Of a stretch of DNA of 6,044 nt, positions 4,491-6,044 are shown piece after piece. The stretch's first letter is position 1. Each line of letters starts with the position of its first letter. The notes below the pieces were generated by a model, which searched no databases, was not told the DNA's origin, and saw only the letters and a program-made list of their open reading frames with translations. The DNA lies in assembly GCA_014874425.1 (NCBI GenBank), contig JACWAG010000215.1, positions 1 to 6,044 of the forward strand, given 5' to 3'. The position numbers and the translations under genes were made by a program. Source of the stretch: Syntrophaceae bacterium (GTDB lineage: Bacteria; Desulfobacterota; Desulfomonilia; Desulfomonilales; Desulfomonilaceae).

Positions 4491-5582
4491 ATGACCGTTA
4501 AAGTTAACCCGCCATATAGAACTGTTATCACACTTCAGGATCTGGAATTCGGGGGCACACAAAGATACGCCGTCCACTTGCTGAAACATTTGAATCGGGA
4601 CCTTTTCAATGTGGAACTCTGGGTGTTGAGGGGTGGCGAAGATATGCTGCCTATGGCTCAATCTTCCGGCGCCCCAGTTAAATATCTATCTAGAAATTCG
4701 TGGGTATCACCTCGGGCGCTTTGGAATTTTTTTTGGAAACTCAAAGGCCAAAAACCCGACGTATTGTATACAATGACTGCCGTGCCCAACATTTGGGGAC
4801 GGATCTTTGCGGCCGCAACCACTGATTCAACTGTGATCGCAAGTTGGCGTAGGACACAGGAGCAACAGTTTGAATCACTTCTGTGGCGATTGACTGATCG
4901 ATTGATATGTAACGCCAATGCTTCGAAAGCGCATGTTGTCAAAAGACATGATGTTGATCCAAAAAGAGTGGCGGTTGTGCCTAATGGCGTGGACGCTAGT
5001 TATTTCACACCGGATTCGTCTTGCCGAGACCCCAAGCCTACTGTTGTTTTTATCGGACGATTGGTCAGGCAAAAGGACCCTTTCACCCTAATTGAAGCCT
5101 TCCGTCTTCTACGAAAACTTGTTGCCGACGCTCGATTAATCATGATAGGCCACGGCTACCTGGACGCCAAGATCCAACAAAAAGTAGCGGCAAGTGGTTT
5201 GGCGGAACACATAGAAGTTGTCCCAGGCGCCAAAGACGTCCGGCCATTCTTAAGGCGAGGATGGCTATTCACATTAACGTCTATTTCCGAAGGATTCCCT
5301 AACGTTATAATTGAAGCCATGTCGTGTGGTCTGCCCATAGTGGCTACGTCTGTGGGAGGAGTTCCTGAAATCATAGAACACGGCGTTAACGGTCTACTGG
5401 TTCAACCTCGCTCCCCGGAGCTACTTGCGCAATCTATGGCTCAGCTTTTGTTGGACGATGAAACCAGAAACTTGATGGGTCGAAGGGCACGAGAAATTGC
5501 CATAGAACGTTTTCCTGTCGAACATATGGTTAGGATGACGGAGGAAATTATACTAGCAGCGATCTCAGAAAAGCGCTCTTGA
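4491..5582 (+). CDS. Glycosyltransferase, GT4-type, GT-B fold
   Basis: A 363-residue protein of the usual length for the family. It transfers a sugar from an activated (usually nucleotide) donor, with retention, to a cell-envelope or polysaccharide acceptor; the exact substrate cannot be read from sequence. The N-terminal domain has the glycine-rich loop LEFGGTQRY (G21-G22). The C-terminal domain begins near VPNGVDASYF and carries FIGRLVRQKD, where R190 and K195 are the donor-phosphate-binding pair of the family. It also has the E-x7-E motif SEGFPNVIIE (E267, E275) followed by AMSCGLPIVAT and GGVPEI. It has no signal peptide or transmembrane helix, so it is cytosolic, perhaps peripheral at the inner membrane. 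The ATG at 4491 is the first usable start; its ribosome binding site is weak (GGA at 4483-4485). It stands alone here, with no partner polysaccharide gene, and looks unrelated to the upstream sigma-54 units. Confidence 0.95.
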   Translation: MTVKVNPPYRTVITLQDLEFGGTQRYAVHLLKHLNRDLFNVELWVLRGGEDMLPMAQSSGAPVKYLSRNSWVSPRALWNFFWKLKGQKPDVLYTMTAVPNIWGRIFAAATTDSTVIASWRRTQEQQFESLLWRLTDRLICNANASKAHVVKRHDVDPKRVAVVPNGVDASYFTPDSSCRDPKPTVVFIGRLVRQKDPFTLIEAFRLLRKLVADARLIMIGHGYLDAKIQQKVAASGLAEHIEVVPGAKDVRPFLRRGWLFTLTSISEGFPNVIIEAMSCGLPIVATSVGGVPEIIEHGVNGLLVQPRSPELLAQSMAQLLLDDETRNLMGRRAREIAIERFPVEHMVRMTEEIILAAISEKRS

Positions 5583-5740
5583 AATTGAGGATCATTCGAT
5601 ATCATTTTCGCCTAGTACTGAATATGTAAAGACCGGGAGCTTGCTTCAGTACCAGCGTCCATTCTCAAAAACAAAAATGAATACATTTACCCGCTCGCTT
5701 TCCTGATTCTCCCTGTGACCGTTCTTATTCACCGCGAACT

Positions 5741-5768
5741 CTTCCCAGTGTTTGAATGTATTGGGAAG
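5741..5768. other. Stem-loop of unknown role
   Basis: CTTCCCA (5741-5747) pairs with TGGGAAG (5762-5768), and the stem extends inward by one G-U and one T-A pair to nine pairs around a 10-nt loop. No T-run follows on either strand, so it is at best a weak terminator for the glycosyltransferase 160 nt upstream. Confidence 0.4.
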
Positions 5769-5941
5769 ATCCGGTGGTTAAGTGACGACAAGCCATTTTA
5801 GATTAAAAGTCAATCGCTTCAGAAACCATGGCAACAGGCGCTAAAGCAACTGACCTGGGGAAAAACCAAGTAATGGGTTAACGCAAATTCTAGTTGCGTC
5901 AAACGCCAGAAAATAGGATTTGAGAACTGGCCCGCGTTACC

Positions 5942-5971
5942 TTTTTTAAAAAACCCTTGATTCGGAAATCA
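5942..5971 (-). terminator. Weak candidate terminator after the tRNA
   Basis: Read on the minus strand: TGATT-TCCG-AATCA, a 5-bp stem with a tetraloop, then AGGG and six T. It lies about 36 nt after the tRNA CCA end. The stem is short and AT-rich and is separated from the T-run, so the call is uncertain. Confidence 0.3.
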
Positions 5972-6006
5972 GTTTGTGGGGAAAATTGTAGCCTAACTTA
6001 TTGATT

Positions 6007-6044
<38 letters not shown>

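Larger units (their letters stand above)
5583..6006. other. Gene-free region between glycosyltransferase and tRNA
   Basis: 424 bp with no supportable gene; a 17-codon frame at 5828-5881 has no ribosome binding site. It holds stem-loops at 5741-5768 and 5881-5899 (ACGCAA/TTGCGT, 7-nt loop), and a T6A6 tract at 5942-5953. The glycosyltransferase and the tRNA converge here, so only 3' ends are expected. Confidence 0.6.

Noticed and set aside
5828..5881. 17-codon frame starting ATGGCAACAGGC
   Set aside because: No ribosome binding site and no homology recognised; too short to support.

Overview
The window looks like part of a Gram-negative, sigma-54-using chromosome, most likely a deltaproteobacterium (Desulfobacterota). 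That assignment is an inference. It rests on the domain style of the sigma-54 activator, two textbook -24/-12 promoters, a Sec-type signal peptide, Shine-Dalgarno-led genes and a tRNA with an encoded CCA end. No taxonomic marker is present.

Layout. (1) 1-1668, + strand: the 3' part of a receiver-PAS-AAA+-Fis sigma-54 activator (bacterial enhancer-binding protein). (2) 1669-2176: a long control region with two sequence blocks that recur later, a perfect sigma-54 promoter at 1900-1915 and a structured leader of about 250 nt. (3) 2177-2500: a small unknown protein (paralogue A), followed after 35 nt by 2536-3093, a secreted unknown protein. (4) 3094-3495: a second control region with the same two blocks, a second perfect sigma-54 promoter at 3423-3438 and a short leader. 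(5) 3496-3771: paralogue B, about 59% identical to A by eye, followed by 3816-4067, a divergent third member C that may be frame-damaged. (6) 4068-4490: gene-free, with a candidate sigma-70 promoter and an operator-like palindrome. (7) 4491-5582: a complete GT4-type glycosyltransferase. (8) 5583-6006: gene-free. (9) 6007-6044, minus strand: the 3' part of a tRNA, probably tRNA-Arg.

The main observation is that the two control regions behave like copies of one regulatory module. GCACGTTNTGTAA lies exactly 200 bp upstream of both promoters. A longer element ending in TGCCACAAT ends 128-129 bp upstream of both. The promoters are identical at every consensus base, a motif is shared just after the predicted start sites, and paralogous genes follow. 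The sequence between these blocks has diverged, so the conserved parts are probably cis-elements. The simplest model is that the activator encoded next door binds these elements and switches on two transcription units, A plus the secreted protein and B plus C. Binding by this particular activator is inferred. The role of the small A/B/C family is unknown. The glycosyltransferase and the tRNA appear to be separate from this circuit.
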